Counted from the stretch's first letter, positions 35,259 to 44,767 are shown. The stretch: 64,000 nt of DNA from Kocuria varians (GCF_006539885.1 NZ_BJNW01000004.1:62001-126000), one strand, 5' to 3'. A program made the numbers and translations. Notes: generated by a model from the sequence alone, not told the origin.

Positions 35259-36563
35259 ATGTCCAGACCACTCGTACGTGCCCTCGGCCAGGGCGTCCGC
35301 TGGGCCACGAGCCTGCGCGGCGGCGGCTCCGCGTTCCCCGGCCTCGTCATGGAGAAGCTGCACCCGCGCTTCGTGCAGGAGGAGCTCGCGAAGCTGCCCC
35401 TGGGCGTGGTGGTGATCAGCGGCACCAACGGCAAGACGACCACCACCAAGATGACCGTGCAGCTGCTGCGCTCCCAGGGGCTGCGCGTGTTCACGAACCG
35501 CACGGGCTCGAACTTCGTGCGCGGTGTGGCGGCCTCTCTGCTCGCGGAGATGGACGCCTTCGGGCGCCTCGCCGCGGACGTCGCGGTGCTGGAGCTGGAC
35601 GAGGCGCACGCCGTGCACTTCGTGAAGCAAGTGCAGCCGCGGATCGGCCTGCTGCTTAACATCATGCGCGACCAGCTGGACCGCTTCGGGGAGATCGACA
35701 CCACCCGGCGGATGCTGCGCCAGGTCGCCCGGGCCACCACGGGCACGGTCGTGCTCAACCGTGAGGACCCCCGGATCGCGTCGCTGGCCGAGGACCTCTC
35801 CGACGGCACGGCCGTCAGCTGGTTCGGTCTCTCGGACGCGCTGCGGCCCATGTTCCCCTCGGACGACGACATGCGCGACGGGCTGCGGCAGGTGGACCCC
35901 GGGGAGCAGGACACCCAGGTGCCCTCCTCGAGCCGGCCTGACGCGGAGGTGCTGCTCGAGGCCGTCAACGCACGCAGCGTGGAGTTGGACGTGCGCGGCC
36001 GGGCCCACGAGGCGACGGTGGACCTCTACGGCGTGTACAACCAGTACAACGCGGCGGCGGCCCTGGCGGTCGCCCTGCAGGTGCTCGGCGACTCCGCGGA
36101 CGTGGCGTCCCTGGTCGCGGAGCTCGGGAAGGTCACGCCGGCGTTCGGGCGCGGGGAGACCATCACCGTGCAGGACAAGCCCCTGCAGCTGCTGCTCGTG
36201 AAGAACCCCGCAGGCTTCCGGCTCTCCCTGGCGTCCGCCTCCGCGGACGCGTACGCCACGATGATCGCGATCAACGACCAGTACGCGGACGGCCGGGACG
36301 TCTCCTGGCTGTGGGACGTGGACTTCGACTCGCTGCGCGAGGGCGGCGTGGACGTGGTCTCGGGCGTGCGCGCGTGGGACATGGCGCTGCGCCTGGACTA
36401 CGACCTCGTGCCGGTGGCCGCCGTGGAGCCGGACCTCGAGACTGCGCTGCGGCGCTTCATCGCGGGGTCGGGGGACCGGCCCATGCGCATCTTCTGCACC
36501 TACACGGCCATGCTCTCCCTGCGCAAGATCCTGGGCGGCATGACGCACGTGGCCGCGATCTAG
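35259..36563 (+). CDS. murT: Lipid II isoglutaminyl synthase, Mur-ligase subunit MurT (zinc ribbon lost)
   Basis: A 434-residue Mur-ligase-type ATPase that works with GatD to amidate D-Glu of lipid II to D-isoglutamine. The P-loop is GTNGKTTTTK (about 55-64). NIMRDQLDRFGEIDTT and VYNQYNAAAALAVA are typical of the central domain, and the C-terminal DUF1727 domain includes LLLVKNPAGF and the DVSWLWDVDFD stretch. MurT proteins of known structure carry a four-cysteine zinc ribbon in the middle domain. Here that place (about residues 200-235) is an acidic DDDMRDGLRQ segment without cysteine, and the whole protein has one cysteine, near its C-terminus. gatD follows 9 bases downstream. Confidence 0.93.
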   Translation: MSRPLVRALGQGVRWATSLRGGGSAFPGLVMEKLHPRFVQEELAKLPLGVVVISGTNGKTTTTKMTVQLLRSQGLRVFTNRTGSNFVRGVAASLLAEMDAFGRLAADVAVLELDEAHAVHFVKQVQPRIGLLLNIMRDQLDRFGEIDTTRRMLRQVARATTGTVVLNREDPRIASLAEDLSDGTAVSWFGLSDALRPMFPSDDDMRDGLRQVDPGEQDTQVPSSSRPDAEVLLEAVNARSVELDVRGRAHEATVDLYGVYNQYNAAAALAVALQVLGDSADVASLVAELGKVTPAFGRGETITVQDKPLQLLLVKNPAGFRLSLASASADAYATMIAINDQYADGRDVSWLWDVDFDSLREGGVDVVSGVRAWDMALRLDYDLVPVAAVEPDLETALRRFIAGSGDRPMRIFCTYTAMLSLRKILGGMTHVAAI

Positions 36564-36572
36564 GAGGACCCC

Positions 36573-37304
36573 GTGGCTGAGACGGACATCGAAGCGCTGC
36601 GCATCGTGCAGCTCTACCCCCGCGACATGAACATCTACGGTGACTGGGGGAACACCCTCACGCTCAAGCGCCGGGCCGAGCGATACGGCCTGGCGGTCGA
36701 GGTGCACGATCACAACCCCGGGGACCCGTGGCCCGAGCACGCGGACCTCTTCGTGGGCGGCGGCGGTCAGGACTCCGGGCAGTTCCGCGTGGCCGAGGAC
36801 CTGCAGGCGGTGGCCGGGCACCTGCACGACGCCGTCGCGCAGGGCGTTCCCATGCTCGCGATCTGCGGGCTCTACCAGCTCTTCGGCAAGAGTTTCCGCA
36901 CGGGCACGGGGGAGACCCTCACGGGCATCGGGATCTTCGACCTCGAGACCGTGGCCGGTCCGGAGCGGCTCATCGGCAACATCGTCACGGAGTCCCCGGA
37001 TCTGGGGACCATCGTCGGCTACGAGAACCACTCCGGTCTGACGCACCTCGGCGCCGGGCAGCAGCCGCTGGCCACGGTGGTTTCCGGCGCCGGAAACGAC
37101 GGCGAGGACGGCACGGAGGGCGCGCGCACCGCCAACGTGCTCGGCAGCTACCTGCACGGCTCCATGCTCCCCAAGAACCCCGCCGTGGCGGACTTCCTGC
37201 TCTCCGCGGCGCTGGCCGTGCGCGGGGACTCCCTGCCGGAGAAGACGTTCGACGACACGCTCGCGGAGCGTGCCCGCGAGGTCGCGAGCTCCCGACCCCG
37301 CTGA
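36573..37304 (+). CDS. gatD: Lipid II isoglutaminyl synthase, glutamine amidotransferase subunit GatD
   Basis: A 243-residue class I-like (CobB/CobQ type) amidotransferase. The catalytic Cys C98 is in LAICGLYQLFG, and the catalytic His H195 in GSYLHGSMLPKNP. VQLYPRDMNIYGDWGN at the N-terminus and FVGGGGQDSGQ are family hallmarks. It releases ammonia from glutamine for MurT. The GTG start at 36573 follows AGGAGG. Amidated peptidoglycan affects crosslinking and lysozyme sensitivity in Gram-positive bacteria. The operon ends at an inverted pair of the 11-base repeat. Confidence 0.95.
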   Translation: MAETDIEALRIVQLYPRDMNIYGDWGNTLTLKRRAERYGLAVEVHDHNPGDPWPEHADLFVGGGGQDSGQFRVAEDLQAVAGHLHDAVAQGVPMLAICGLYQLFGKSFRTGTGETLTGIGIFDLETVAGPERLIGNIVTESPDLGTIVGYENHSGLTHLGAGQQPLATVVSGAGNDGEDGTEGARTANVLGSYLHGSMLPKNPAVADFLLSAALAVRGDSLPEKTFDDTLAERAREVASSRPR

Positions 37305-37339
37305 GCCGCGGCGCGCAGTCCACGTCCCGGGCGAGTGGG

Positions 37340-37396
37340 ACGACGACGCCGCGCCCACCGGTTGCCGCGCGCCGCGGCGGCACGCGGCGTCGTCGT
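37340..37396 (+). terminator. Terminator-like inverted pair of the repeat after gatD
   Basis: ACGACGACGCCGCG at 37340-37353 and its exact complement at 37383-37396 give a 14-base stem. The 29-base GC-rich loop can fold further. It lies 35 bases after the gatD stop and 122 bases before yebC. Confidence 0.65.
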
Positions 37397-37517
37397 GCCC
37401 GGGGCCGGACCACCACGGCCCGGCGCGACCGCGAGCCGCTCGCTCGATATGCTGTAGAACAATCCACCCGCGTGTCCGGCCCTCGGGGCCGGGTGCACTC
37501 TTCCGAGGAGGTCATCC

Positions 37518-38279
37518 ATGTCAGGTCACTCGAAATGGGCCACCACCAAGCACAAGAAGGCGGCGATCGACGCCAAGCGCGCCAAGGCGTTCGCCAAGTA
37601 CATCAAGGGGATCGAGGTCGCGGCCCGCATGGGCGGCGCCGACACCTCCGGCAACCCGGCGCTCGAGCTCGCAGTCTCCAAGGCCAAGAAGAACTCGGTG
37701 CCCAACGACAACATCGACCGCGCCATCAAGCGCGGTGCCGGTCTCACCGGTGAGACGATCGACTACACCGAGATCCTCTACGAGGCCCGCGGTCCGCAGG
37801 GCACGGCCCTGTACATCGAGTGCCTCACGGACAACAAGAACCGCGCCGCCTCCGAGGTGCGCGTGGCCGTGACCCGCCACGGCGGCTCCATGGCGGACTC
37901 CGGCTCCGTGGCCTACCTCTTCGAGCGCAAGGGCGTGATCGAGGTCGCAAAGACGGACGGGCTCACCGAGGACGACGTCCTGATGGCCGTGCTCGACGCC
38001 GGCGCGGACGAGGTCGTCGACGACGCCGACGTCTTCGAGGTCGTCAGCGAGGCCACGGACCTGCCCGCCATCCGCGCGGCGCTGGACGAGGCCGGTCTCG
38101 AGTACAACAACGACGACCCCCAGTTCCGCGCCACCATGAAGGTGGACCTGGACGCGGACGGGGCGCGCAAGTTCCTCAAGCTCGCGGACGCGGTCGAGGA
38201 GCTCGACGACGTCCAGAACGTCTACTCGAACGCGAACATCCCCGCCGAGGTCATGGCGGAGCTCGAGGACGACGAGTAG
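37518..38279 (+). CDS. YebC/PmpR family regulatory protein
   Basis: A 253-residue protein that begins [25 protein letters not shown], the hallmark of the family. [28 protein letters not shown] and [32 protein letters not shown] follow. YebC proteins have been described as DNA-binding regulators and, more recently, as aids to translation of proline-rich stretches. AGGAGG precedes the ATG. It lies just upstream of ruvC, the usual actinobacterial order. Confidence 0.95.
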   Translation: MSGHSKWATTKHKKAAIDAKRAKAFAKYIKGIEVAARMGGADTSGNPALELAVSKAKKNSVPNDNIDRAIKRGAGLTGETIDYTEILYEARGPQGTALYIECLTDNKNRAASEVRVAVTRHGGSMADSGSVAYLFERKGVIEVAKTDGLTEDDVLMAVLDAGADEVVDDADVFEVVSEATDLPAIRAALDEAGLEYNNDDPQFRATMKVDLDADGARKFLKLADAVEELDDVQNVYSNANIPAEVMAELEDDE

Positions 38280-38283
38280 AGCG

Positions 38284-38961
38284 GTGACGGCCACCGAGGA
38301 CCGCGGGGGGCGTCGTGTGCTCGCCGTGGACCCGGGGCTCACGCGCTGCGGCTTCGCCGTGGTGGACATGTCCCCGCAGCGCACGGGGTCCTTCGTCCAC
38401 GTGCAGGTGAGCGGGACCAAGGCGCACGAGGCGCTCGAACGGCGTGTGCTGACCATCATGGAGACCGCCGAGGAGCTGATCGAGCGGTTCCGGCCGGACG
38501 TCGTGGCGGTGGAGCGCGTTTTCGCGCAGAACAACGCACCCACCGTGGTCGGCACCGCCCAGGCCACGGGCGTGGTGATCGCGGCGGCCGCGCGGCGTGG
38601 CATTCCCGTCGCGTGGCACACCCCGTCCGAGGTGAAAGCCGCGGTCACCGGGGACGGCTCCGCGGACAAGGAGTCCGTGAACCGGATGGTCGTGCGGATC
38701 CTGCGCCTCGACGCACCGCCGCGCCCGGCGGACGCCGCGGACGCCCTCGCCCTGGCCGTGTGCCACGGCTGGCGCGGTGGCGTGGCAGGGGTCAATGCCG
38801 CAGAGCAGACCTCCACGCACTCGGGCTCGCGTCCCGCCCGTCCCGGTGCCTCCGCAACCCTGACCCCTGCGCAGCAGGCGTGGCGGCAGGCGGAGACGGC
38901 CTCGCGGAGCTCCGCACCCGGCCGCGGTCGCAGTGGTGGTCGGTCCCGCTTGGTACAGTGA
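38284..38961 (+). CDS. ruvC: Holliday junction resolvase RuvC
   Basis: A 225-residue endonuclease. The catalytic acids are visible: the Asp of [11 protein letters not shown] (about residue 16), the Glu of VAVERVF (near 76) and the closing Asp of [14 protein letters not shown] (near 150). RuvC cuts Holliday junctions migrated by RuvAB. Residues 165-225 form a Ser/Arg/Ala-rich tail longer than in enteric RuvC. GTG at 38284 is 4 bases after the yebC stop. A 178-base gap with a TACAGT hexamer near 38953 precedes ruvA. Confidence 0.95.
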   Translation: MTATEDRGGRRVLAVDPGLTRCGFAVVDMSPQRTGSFVHVQVSGTKAHEALERRVLTIMETAEELIERFRPDVVAVERVFAQNNAPTVVGTAQATGVVIAAAARRGIPVAWHTPSEVKAAVTGDGSADKESVNRMVVRILRLDAPPRPADAADALALAVCHGWRGGVAGVNAAEQTSTHSGSRPARPGASATLTPAQQAWRQAETASRSSAPGRGRSGGRSRLVQ

Positions 38962-39139
38962 CGAGCAGTATTCGCACATGTATTCGAACGCGGCCGCCCG
39001 ACCCCCGTCGTGGCGCCCCGTGGCCCGTGTGCCCCTGAGCGCCAGTCTCCCACCGGCGCCCGGTCCAGGGGTCGCGGTGGGCCGGGGCGCAGGCCCGCTC
39101 CGGACGTGACCGGCCCCCGGCCGGAGAGGAGAGTGGACC

Positions 39140-39781
39140 GTGATTGCCTCGGTCACCGGTGAGGTGCAGTTCGTGGGGGCCACGCTCGCGGTCCTGGAGG
39201 TCTCGGGCTTCGGCGTGGAGATCCACGCGAGCCCGCACACCCTCGCCGGACTACGGGTGGGCTCCACCGCACGCCTGCACACCGCCTACATCGCCCGCAA
39301 GGACGAGTCCCCCCTGCTCTTCGGCTTCTCCCGCGCGGACGAGAAGGAGGTCTTCACGGTGATGCTCGGCGTCTCCGGGGTGGGGCCCCGCACCGCGCTG
39401 GCCGCCGTCTCGGTGCTCGGTCCGGACGACGCCCGCCGCGCGATTGCGGCAGGGGACGACAAAGCCTTCACCGCCGTCCCGGGGATCGGTCCCAAGTCCG
39501 CGCGGCGCATCGTGCTCGAACTCGCGGACAAGCTCGTGCTGCCGGAGCCCCCGCCCGCGCAGGGCGTGCAGCCGCAGATGGAGGTCTGGCGCGAGCAGGT
39601 CGTGGACGCCCTGACCGGCCTGGGCTGGAGCGAGAAGGACGCCACCCGGGGCATCGACGACGCCCTGCAGACCCAGCCCGAGCTCGCCGACTCCGGCAAC
39701 GTGGCCGAGATCCTGCGTGCCGTGCTCTCGTGGCTCGGCACGTCCAAGGGCACCTCCCACGCACGCACCGGGGGGCGCTGA
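39140..39781 (+). CDS. ruvA: Holliday junction branch migration protein RuvA
   Basis: A 213-residue protein. Domain I is the OB-fold start ([31 protein letters not shown]). Domain II has two helix-hairpin-helix motifs ([18 protein letters not shown] and [16 protein letters not shown]), and domain III at the C-terminus contacts RuvB. RuvA tetramers hold the four-way junction. GTG at 39140 with GAGAGGAGAG upstream. ruvB starts 2 bases after the stop codon. Confidence 0.96.
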   Translation: MIASVTGEVQFVGATLAVLEVSGFGVEIHASPHTLAGLRVGSTARLHTAYIARKDESPLLFGFSRADEKEVFTVMLGVSGVGPRTALAAVSVLGPDDARRAIAAGDDKAFTAVPGIGPKSARRIVLELADKLVLPEPPPAQGVQPQMEVWREQVVDALTGLGWSEKDATRGIDDALQTQPELADSGNVAEILRAVLSWLGTSKGTSHARTGGR

Positions 39782-39783
39782 GC

Positions 39784-40890
39784 ATGGCCGTCGAGGACCG
39801 CGGATCCGTGGGTCAGCAGCGCCTCGTGGGCGCCGAGGGCGACTACGACGACCAGCAGCTCGAGGCGTCCCTGCGCCCGGGCACGCTCGACGACTTCGTG
39901 GGCCAGCAGCGCGTGCGCGCCCAGCTCTCCCTGGTGCTGGAGGCCTCCAAGCTGCGCGGACGCACCGCGGACCACGTGCTGCTCTCCGGGCCCCCCGGTC
40001 TCGGCAAGACCACGCTCGCCATGATCATCGCGCAGGAGCTGGACGTCCCCCTGCGGATCTCCTCCGGCCCCGCCATCCAGCACGCCGGTGACCTCGCGGC
40101 GATCCTCTCCTCCCTGACCCACGGGGAGGTGCTGTTCCTGGACGAGATCCACCGCATGTCCCGGCCCGCGGAGGAGATGCTCTACATGGCCATGGAGGAC
40201 TTCCGGGTGGACATCGTCGTGGGCAAGGGAGCCGGTGCCACCTCCATCCCGCTGGACCTGCCGCCCTTCACCCTGGTGGGCGCGACCACCCGCGCGGGTC
40301 TGCTGCCCGGCCCGCTGCGCGACCGCTTCGGGTTCACGGGTCACCTGGAGTACTACGCGGTGGAAGAGCTCGAGCGCGTGCTGCGCCGCTCCGCCGCGCT
40401 GCTGGATCTGACGATGACGTCGGAGGCCTTCACCGAGGTGGCCTCGCGCTCCCGGGGCACCCCGCGCATCGCCAACCGGCTGCTGCGCCGCGTGCGAGAC
40501 TGGGCGCTGGTGCACGGTGTGGAACGCATCGACGCCCGCGCGGCCGGCGCGGCCCTGGACATGTACGAGGTGGACGTGCGCGGACTGGACCGGCTGGACC
40601 GCAACGTGCTCTCCGCGCTCGTGGGCAAGTTCAACGGCGGCCCGGTGGGGCTGTCCACCCTGGCGATCGCCGTGGGGGAGGAGACCGAAACCGTGGAGAC
40701 GGTGGCCGAGCCCTTCCTCGTGCGCGAGGGCATGCTGGGGCGCACCCCGCGCGGCCGGATCGCCATGGCGGCGGCCTGGGAGCACCTGGGGCTGCCGGTC
40801 CCGGACCACGCCGCGTTCAAGGACCCCGCCCTGCGCACGGCCCTCGCGCGGGAACCGGGGGAGGAGCCGGAGCCCGGGGCGGAGGCCTAG
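39784..40890 (+). CDS. ruvB: Holliday junction branch migration helicase RuvB
   Basis: A 368-residue AAA+ motor. Walker A GPPGLGKT is near residue 69, Walker [10 protein letters not shown] follows, and [18 protein letters not shown] is the sensor/Arg-finger region. A winged helix at the C-terminus has [15 protein letters not shown]. The typical N-terminal [12 protein letters not shown] is present. ATG at 39784 is 2 bases after the ruvA stop. A 14-base perfect palindrome (40896-40909) follows the stop codon, but it has no loop and I do not call it a terminator. Confidence 0.97.
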   Translation: MAVEDRGSVGQQRLVGAEGDYDDQQLEASLRPGTLDDFVGQQRVRAQLSLVLEASKLRGRTADHVLLSGPPGLGKTTLAMIIAQELDVPLRISSGPAIQHAGDLAAILSSLTHGEVLFLDEIHRMSRPAEEMLYMAMEDFRVDIVVGKGAGATSIPLDLPPFTLVGATTRAGLLPGPLRDRFGFTGHLEYYAVEELERVLRRSAALLDLTMTSEAFTEVASRSRGTPRIANRLLRRVRDWALVHGVERIDARAAGAALDMYEVDVRGLDRLDRNVLSALVGKFNGGPVGLSTLAIAVGEETETVETVAEPFLVREGMLGRTPRGRIAMAAAWEHLGLPVPDHAAFKDPALRTALAREPGEEPEPGAEA

Positions 40891-40954
40891 TCACGGGGCC
40901 CGCGGGCCCGGACGCTGCGGCCCGGCCGTCCAGCGGGACACCAGTTCCATCCCC

Positions 40955-40960
40955 TAAACT
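40955..40960 (+). promoter_or_regulatory. Putative -10 element (TAAACT) of yajC
   Basis: TAAACT is unusually AT-rich for this sequence and lies 92 bases before the yajC start. Confidence 0.45.
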
Positions 40961-41052
40961 GGGGAACGATCTCGAGCGCGCAGCGCCCCGGCCCACGGGC
41001 CGGTGACGCCTCCGTTGCACGACCCACCGCACGACGACAGAACGGATCCTTC

Positions 41053-41574
41053 GTGACCCTCCTCGCAGAAACCCAAGAAGCAGCAGCCGGCGGAGGGACC
41101 GCGTGGTTCCTGCCCGTGATGCTCGTCGTCATGGTGCTCCTGCTGTGGCTGCCCATGCGCCGTCAGAAGAAGGCGCAGGCCCAGATGAAGGCCAAGCAGG
41201 CGACCATGGAGCCCGGCACGCGCGTCATGACCAGCTTCGGTCTCTACGGCACGCTGCGGGACATGGACCGTGAGCAGAACAAGGCCGTCCTGGAGATCTC
41301 CCCGGGCCAGCTCGTCACCGTGCACTCCCAGACCGTGACCACCGTCGTGGACGAGACCCCCGCGGTCGAGACCACGGACGGCGTCGTCGAGGACCGCGCG
41401 GCCACCGCCGGGACGACCCCCGCGGGCGCCTCCGGCGAGAACCCCGTGGGCGGCGCGACCGCGGCCGCGGAGGGAACCGCCGGCACCGGGGTCGACGGAG
41501 CTGCTGCGGAGCAGGACCACCGCACCTGGCGCGACGCCCGCGGCGGCGAGGACCGCGGCACCACCACCAACTGA
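41053..41574 (+). CDS. yajC: Preprotein translocase subunit YajC
   Basis: A 173-residue protein. One N-terminal membrane helix (FLPVMLVVMVLLLWLPMRRQKKAQ, about 19-42) is followed by the conserved EPGTRVMTSFGLYGTLRDMD domain. The last 70 residues are an Ala/Gly/Thr-rich disordered tail, longer than in most YajC. It belongs to the accessory SecDF-YajC complex, and secD-secF follow. GTG at 41053 follows GGATCC, a weak ribosome-binding site. Confidence 0.93.
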   Translation: MTLLAETQEAAAGGGTAWFLPVMLVVMVLLLWLPMRRQKKAQAQMKAKQATMEPGTRVMTSFGLYGTLRDMDREQNKAVLEISPGQLVTVHSQTVTTVVDETPAVETTDGVVEDRAATAGTTPAGASGENPVGGATAAAEGTAGTGVDGAAAEQDHRTWRDARGGEDRGTTTN

Positions 41575-41588
41575 ACCATCCCCCCGCT

Positions 41589-41621
41589 GAGCGACGGGCC
41601 GAGAACCTCGGCCCGTCGCTC
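41589..41621 (+). terminator. Hairpin between yajC and secD
   Basis: Perfect 14-base arms (41589-41602 and 41608-41621) with a 5-base GAACC loop begin 14 bases after the yajC stop. It may be a partial terminator, since secD lies only 52 bases downstream with no obvious promoter. Confidence 0.7.
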
Positions 41622-41673
41622 GTGCGTCGACCGGTCGCTGCGGCGCCGGTGACGGGCTCGTTGAAGGACGACT

Positions 41674-43521
41674 ATGGCAGCACAGAAGAAGACGCCCGGG
41701 ACCCCCAAGGGTTCCCGGCTGGGGCGGCGCAAGGCGTCGGAGGAGACCACCGGGGCCACGGGCACCCGGAAGGGGCGCGGTCCGTCGCGCCCGCGCTCGG
41801 GGGCTGCCGTGGCGGCGTCGTCGGCGCGCAAGGCCCTGCTCGCGCTCGTGGCGGTGATCGCGATCCTGGCCGGCGTGCTGGTCTACGGGGTCTCCACCGA
41901 CCGCAGCGGCGCGGGCCCCAAGCTCGCCCTGGACCTCGAGGGCGGCACGCAGATGGTGCTCTCTCCCACGCTGCAGGGCGACGACGCCGGGCAGGAGATC
42001 TCCCAGGAGCAGCTCGACCAGGCGGTCGAGATCATCCGGCAGCGCGTGGACGGCGCGGGTGTCTCCGAGGCGGAGATCACCACGCAGTCCGGGCGCAACA
42101 TCGTGGTTTCCATGCCCGGCACGCCGTCGAGCGAGACGCGTGACCTGATCCAGACCTCGGCGCAGATGGCGTTCCGCCCGGTGATCGTGTCCGGTCCCGG
42201 TGCGGCCACGCCCAAGGACAAGCGCACCGATCCCAAGTCCATCCCGGAGCCCAGCGCCAAGCCGGAGAACTCCTCCGACCCCAACTGGGTGACCCGGGAC
42301 CTCTACGGGAAGTTCGAGGCCCTGGACTGCGGCAGCGGCCAGTCCCAGGAGGAACGTGCCGCGCAGGCCCAGGACAAGGCCGTGGTCGCGTGCGACCCCT
42401 CCAGCAACACCAAGTTCATCCTCGGCCCGGTGGAGATCCCCGGCACCGAGATCTCGGACGCCTCCTACGCGCAGGCCACGAACTCCCAGGGCCGTGCCAC
42501 GGGTGGCTTCGCCGTGAACCTGCAGTTCGACGACCAGGGCACCAAGACGTTCAAGGACCTCTCCGAACGGCTGTACGGCCTGGGCCAGCAGAACAAGAAC
42601 GACCCCCGGTCGCAGTTCGCCATCGTGCTGGACGGCGCGGTCATCTCCGCCCCGAGCATGAACTCCGTGATCTCGGACGGCAAGGCGCAGATCACCGGCA
42701 GCTTCACGGAGGACCAGGCGAAGTTCCTGTCCCAGCAGCTGAAGTACGGCGCGCTGCCGGTGTCCTTCTCGATCGACTCGGAGCAGCAGGTCTCCGCGAC
42801 TCTCGGCAGCGACCAGCTGCGCATGGGCATCGTGGCCGGCCTGATCGGTCTGGCGCTCGTGTGCATCTACTCGCTGTTCCAGTACCGCTGGCTGGGGCTC
42901 GTGACCATCGCCTCGCTGGTGGTCGCGGGTGTGCTCACCTACCTCGCGATCACCCTGCTCGGGTGGAGCGCGAACTACCGTCTCTCGCTCGCGGGCGTGG
43001 CGGGGCTCGTGGTGGCGATCGGGCAGACGGCGGACTCGTTCATCGTCTACTTCGAGCGCATCCGTGACGAGATCCGTGCCGGGCGCACGATCCCGGCGGC
43101 CGTGGACCACGGCTGGCAGCGGGCACGGCAGACCGTGCTGGCGTCCAAGGCGGTGAACCTGCTGGCGGCGGTGGTGCTGTACTTCGTGGCCGTGGGCAAC
43201 GTGCGCGGCTTCGCGTTCACGCTCGGCCTCACCGCCATTGCCGACCTGATGGTCGTGTTCCTGTTCACGCACCCGGTGATGGTGCTGCTGGCCCGTACCC
43301 GCTACTTCGGCTCGGGCGCCAAGAACTCGGGGCTGGACCCGGAGGCCCTGGACGCCGTTCCGCTCTACCGCGGCGCCGGGCGGCTGCGCGACCCCGCGGA
43401 CGACGACGGTCTCACGATCGCCGAACGACGACGACGCCGCGCGGCGCGGCAGGCAGCGGACGGTGACGACGCGGCGTCGTCGGCCACCACCGGAACCGAC
43501 ACCCAGGAGGCCCAGCGATGA
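41674..43521 (+). CDS. secD: Protein translocase subunit SecD
   Basis: A 615-residue membrane protein. A basic Ser/Ala-rich N-terminus precedes the first helix (LLALVAVIAILAGVLVYGV). LDLEGGTQMVL is the SecD signature (D1 motif), and RQRVDGAGVSEAEI and the P1 head domain follow. Five clustered helices (near 395-555) include RMGIVAGLIGLALV and the D5/D6-like GQTADSFIVYFERIRDE. SecDF uses the proton gradient to pull exported chains. The C-terminal tail contains an inverted pair of the 11-base word core inside the coding region (43428-43482). ATG at 41674 follows GAAGGA. It overlaps secF by 4 bases. Confidence 0.96.
   Translation: MAAQKKTPGTPKGSRLGRRKASEETTGATGTRKGRGPSRPRSGAAVAASSARKALLALVAVIAILAGVLVYGVSTDRSGAGPKLALDLEGGTQMVLSPTLQGDDAGQEISQEQLDQAVEIIRQRVDGAGVSEAEITTQSGRNIVVSMPGTPSSETRDLIQTSAQMAFRPVIVSGPGAATPKDKRTDPKSIPEPSAKPENSSDPNWVTRDLYGKFEALDCGSGQSQEERAAQAQDKAVVACDPSSNTKFILGPVEIPGTEISDASYAQATNSQGRATGGFAVNLQFDDQGTKTFKDLSERLYGLGQQNKNDPRSQFAIVLDGAVISAPSMNSVISDGKAQITGSFTEDQAKFLSQQLKYGALPVSFSIDSEQQVSATLGSDQLRMGIVAGLIGLALVCIYSLFQYRWLGLVTIASLVVAGVLTYLAITLLGWSANYRLSLAGVAGLVVAIGQTADSFIVYFERIRDEIRAGRTIPAAVDHGWQRARQTVLASKAVNLLAAVVLYFVAVGNVRGFAFTLGLTAIADLMVVFLFTHPVMVLLARTRYFGSGAKNSGLDPEALDAVPLYRGAGRLRDPADDDGLTIAERRRRRAARQAADGDDAASSATTGTDTQEAQR
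43428..43482. repeat. Inverted pair of the repeat core at the 3' end of secD
   Basis: CGACGACGCCGCG (43429-43441, with A at 43428 completing the 11-base word) and its complement (43470-43482) flank 28 bases. It codes for the disordered SecD tail just before the secF start. Confidence 0.55.
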
Positions 43522-44552
43522 GCAACCGTCTCGCGCAATTCGGCAACGACCTGCACAGCGGGCGCCGGTCCTACCCCTTCGTCCAGAAGCGGAAGCTGTG
43601 GCTGCTGGTGACCCTGGCGCTCGTGGTGATCTCCGTGCTCGTGCCGGTGGTCAAGGGCGGCTTCAACCTGGGCATCGACTTCACGGGCGGCTCCGAGTTC
43701 ACCGTCTCGGGCGTGGAGAACACAGACGTGAACCTGGGCAAGCGCGCCGTGGAGGGCACGCCCGGTGCCGACGAGGCGACCGTCACGAACATCGCCCCCG
43801 GCACGGTGCGGGTGCAGACCCAGCAGCTCGACGACGACCAGACCCTGAGCGTGAAGTCCAAGCTGCAGCAGTCCTACGGCGTGGGCGGGGACCAGGTGAC
43901 CTCCAACTTCGTGGGACCCACCTGGGGCCAGGGCGTCACCCAGCAGGCGCTGTGGGGGCTCGTGGTCTTCGTGGTGCTGGCCCTCGCACTGATGGCCCTG
44001 TACTTCCGCACGTGGAAGATGTCCGTCTCCTCGATCGCGGCGATGCTCGTGACCGTGGTCGTCACCGGCGGTGTGTACTCGCTCGTGGGCTTCGAGATCA
44101 CCCCGTCCGCCGTGATCGGCTTCCTGACCGTGCTCTCGTACTCGCTCTACGACTCGGTGGTGGTATTCGACAAGGTGCGGGAGAACACCGCGGGGCTCCT
44201 GGACGGCACGGCCCCGGCCGAGCGCGCCGGTCGCACGTACGGGGAGCAGGTCAACCTCGCGGTCAACCAGACGCTCGTGCGCTCGATCAACACCTCGATC
44301 GTGGGCATCCTGCCCGTGGGCTCCATCCTGTTCATCGGCGCGTACCTGCTGGGCGCGGGAACCCTCAAGGACCTCTCGCTCTCGCTGTTCGTGGGCATCA
44401 TCGTGGGCACGCTCGCGACGCTGTTCGTGGCCGCCCCGCTCTACTCGTGGCTGCGGGACCGTGAACCGGCCGTGCGCGAGCAGAGCCGGAAGGTGCTCGA
44501 GGCCCGGACCGCGGACGCGCCCCCGGTGAGCCGGGATCCCGTGACGGCCTGA
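43518..44552 (+). CDS. secF: Protein translocase subunit SecF
   Basis: A 344-residue partner of SecD. The first helix is followed by LGIDFTGGSEFTV (the SecF D1 motif), a short P4 periplasmic domain, then five helices with YSLYDSVVVFDKVREN, the counterpart of the proton-path region, and NQTLVRSINTSIVGILPV. ATGA overlap with the secD stop shows tight coupling. A 13-base-pair hairpin 104 bases downstream probably ends the operon. Confidence 0.96.
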   Translation: MSNRLAQFGNDLHSGRRSYPFVQKRKLWLLVTLALVVISVLVPVVKGGFNLGIDFTGGSEFTVSGVENTDVNLGKRAVEGTPGADEATVTNIAPGTVRVQTQQLDDDQTLSVKSKLQQSYGVGGDQVTSNFVGPTWGQGVTQQALWGLVVFVVLALALMALYFRTWKMSVSSIAAMLVTVVVTGGVYSLVGFEITPSAVIGFLTVLSYSLYDSVVVFDKVRENTAGLLDGTAPAERAGRTYGEQVNLAVNQTLVRSINTSIVGILPVGSILFIGAYLLGAGTLKDLSLSLFVGIIVGTLATLFVAAPLYSWLRDREPAVREQSRKVLEARTADAPPVSRDPVTA

Positions 44553-44656
44553 GCCCGTCCCGGCCTGGGAACCTGGCCGACCGGAAGGGGAACCGGTGGT
44601 GGTCCGCGAAGGACCCCGCCCGCTCCTGACCGGCCAGTTTCCGGCCTGCGCATCCC

Positions 44657-44687
44657 GCGGCCCCTGTGCACAGAGCACGGGGGCCGC
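44657..44687 (+). terminator. Terminator of the secD-secF operon
   Basis: A 13-base-pair stem with one T-G wobble (44657-44669 with 44675-44687) closes an ACAGA loop. It sits 6 bases upstream of the TACACT promoter hexamer of rel. Confidence 0.65.
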
Positions 44688-44692
44688 GGCAT

Positions 44693-44698
44693 TACACT
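44693..44698 (+). promoter_or_regulatory. Putative -10 element (TACACT) of rel
   Basis: TACACT, preceded by T, lies 70 bases before the chosen rel ATG and directly after the secF terminator stem. Confidence 0.55.
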
Positions 44699-44767
44699 GG
44701 ACCATCAGCCGCTCCGGCCGGGATCCGACCGGCCGAGGAGCGCGGCACGGTGAGGAGGCCACGGATC

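Noticed and set aside
40896-40909. Perfect palindrome GGGCCCGCGGGCCC after ruvB as a terminator
   Set aside because: There is no loop or T-tract, and self-complementary GC runs of this length are expected at this composition.
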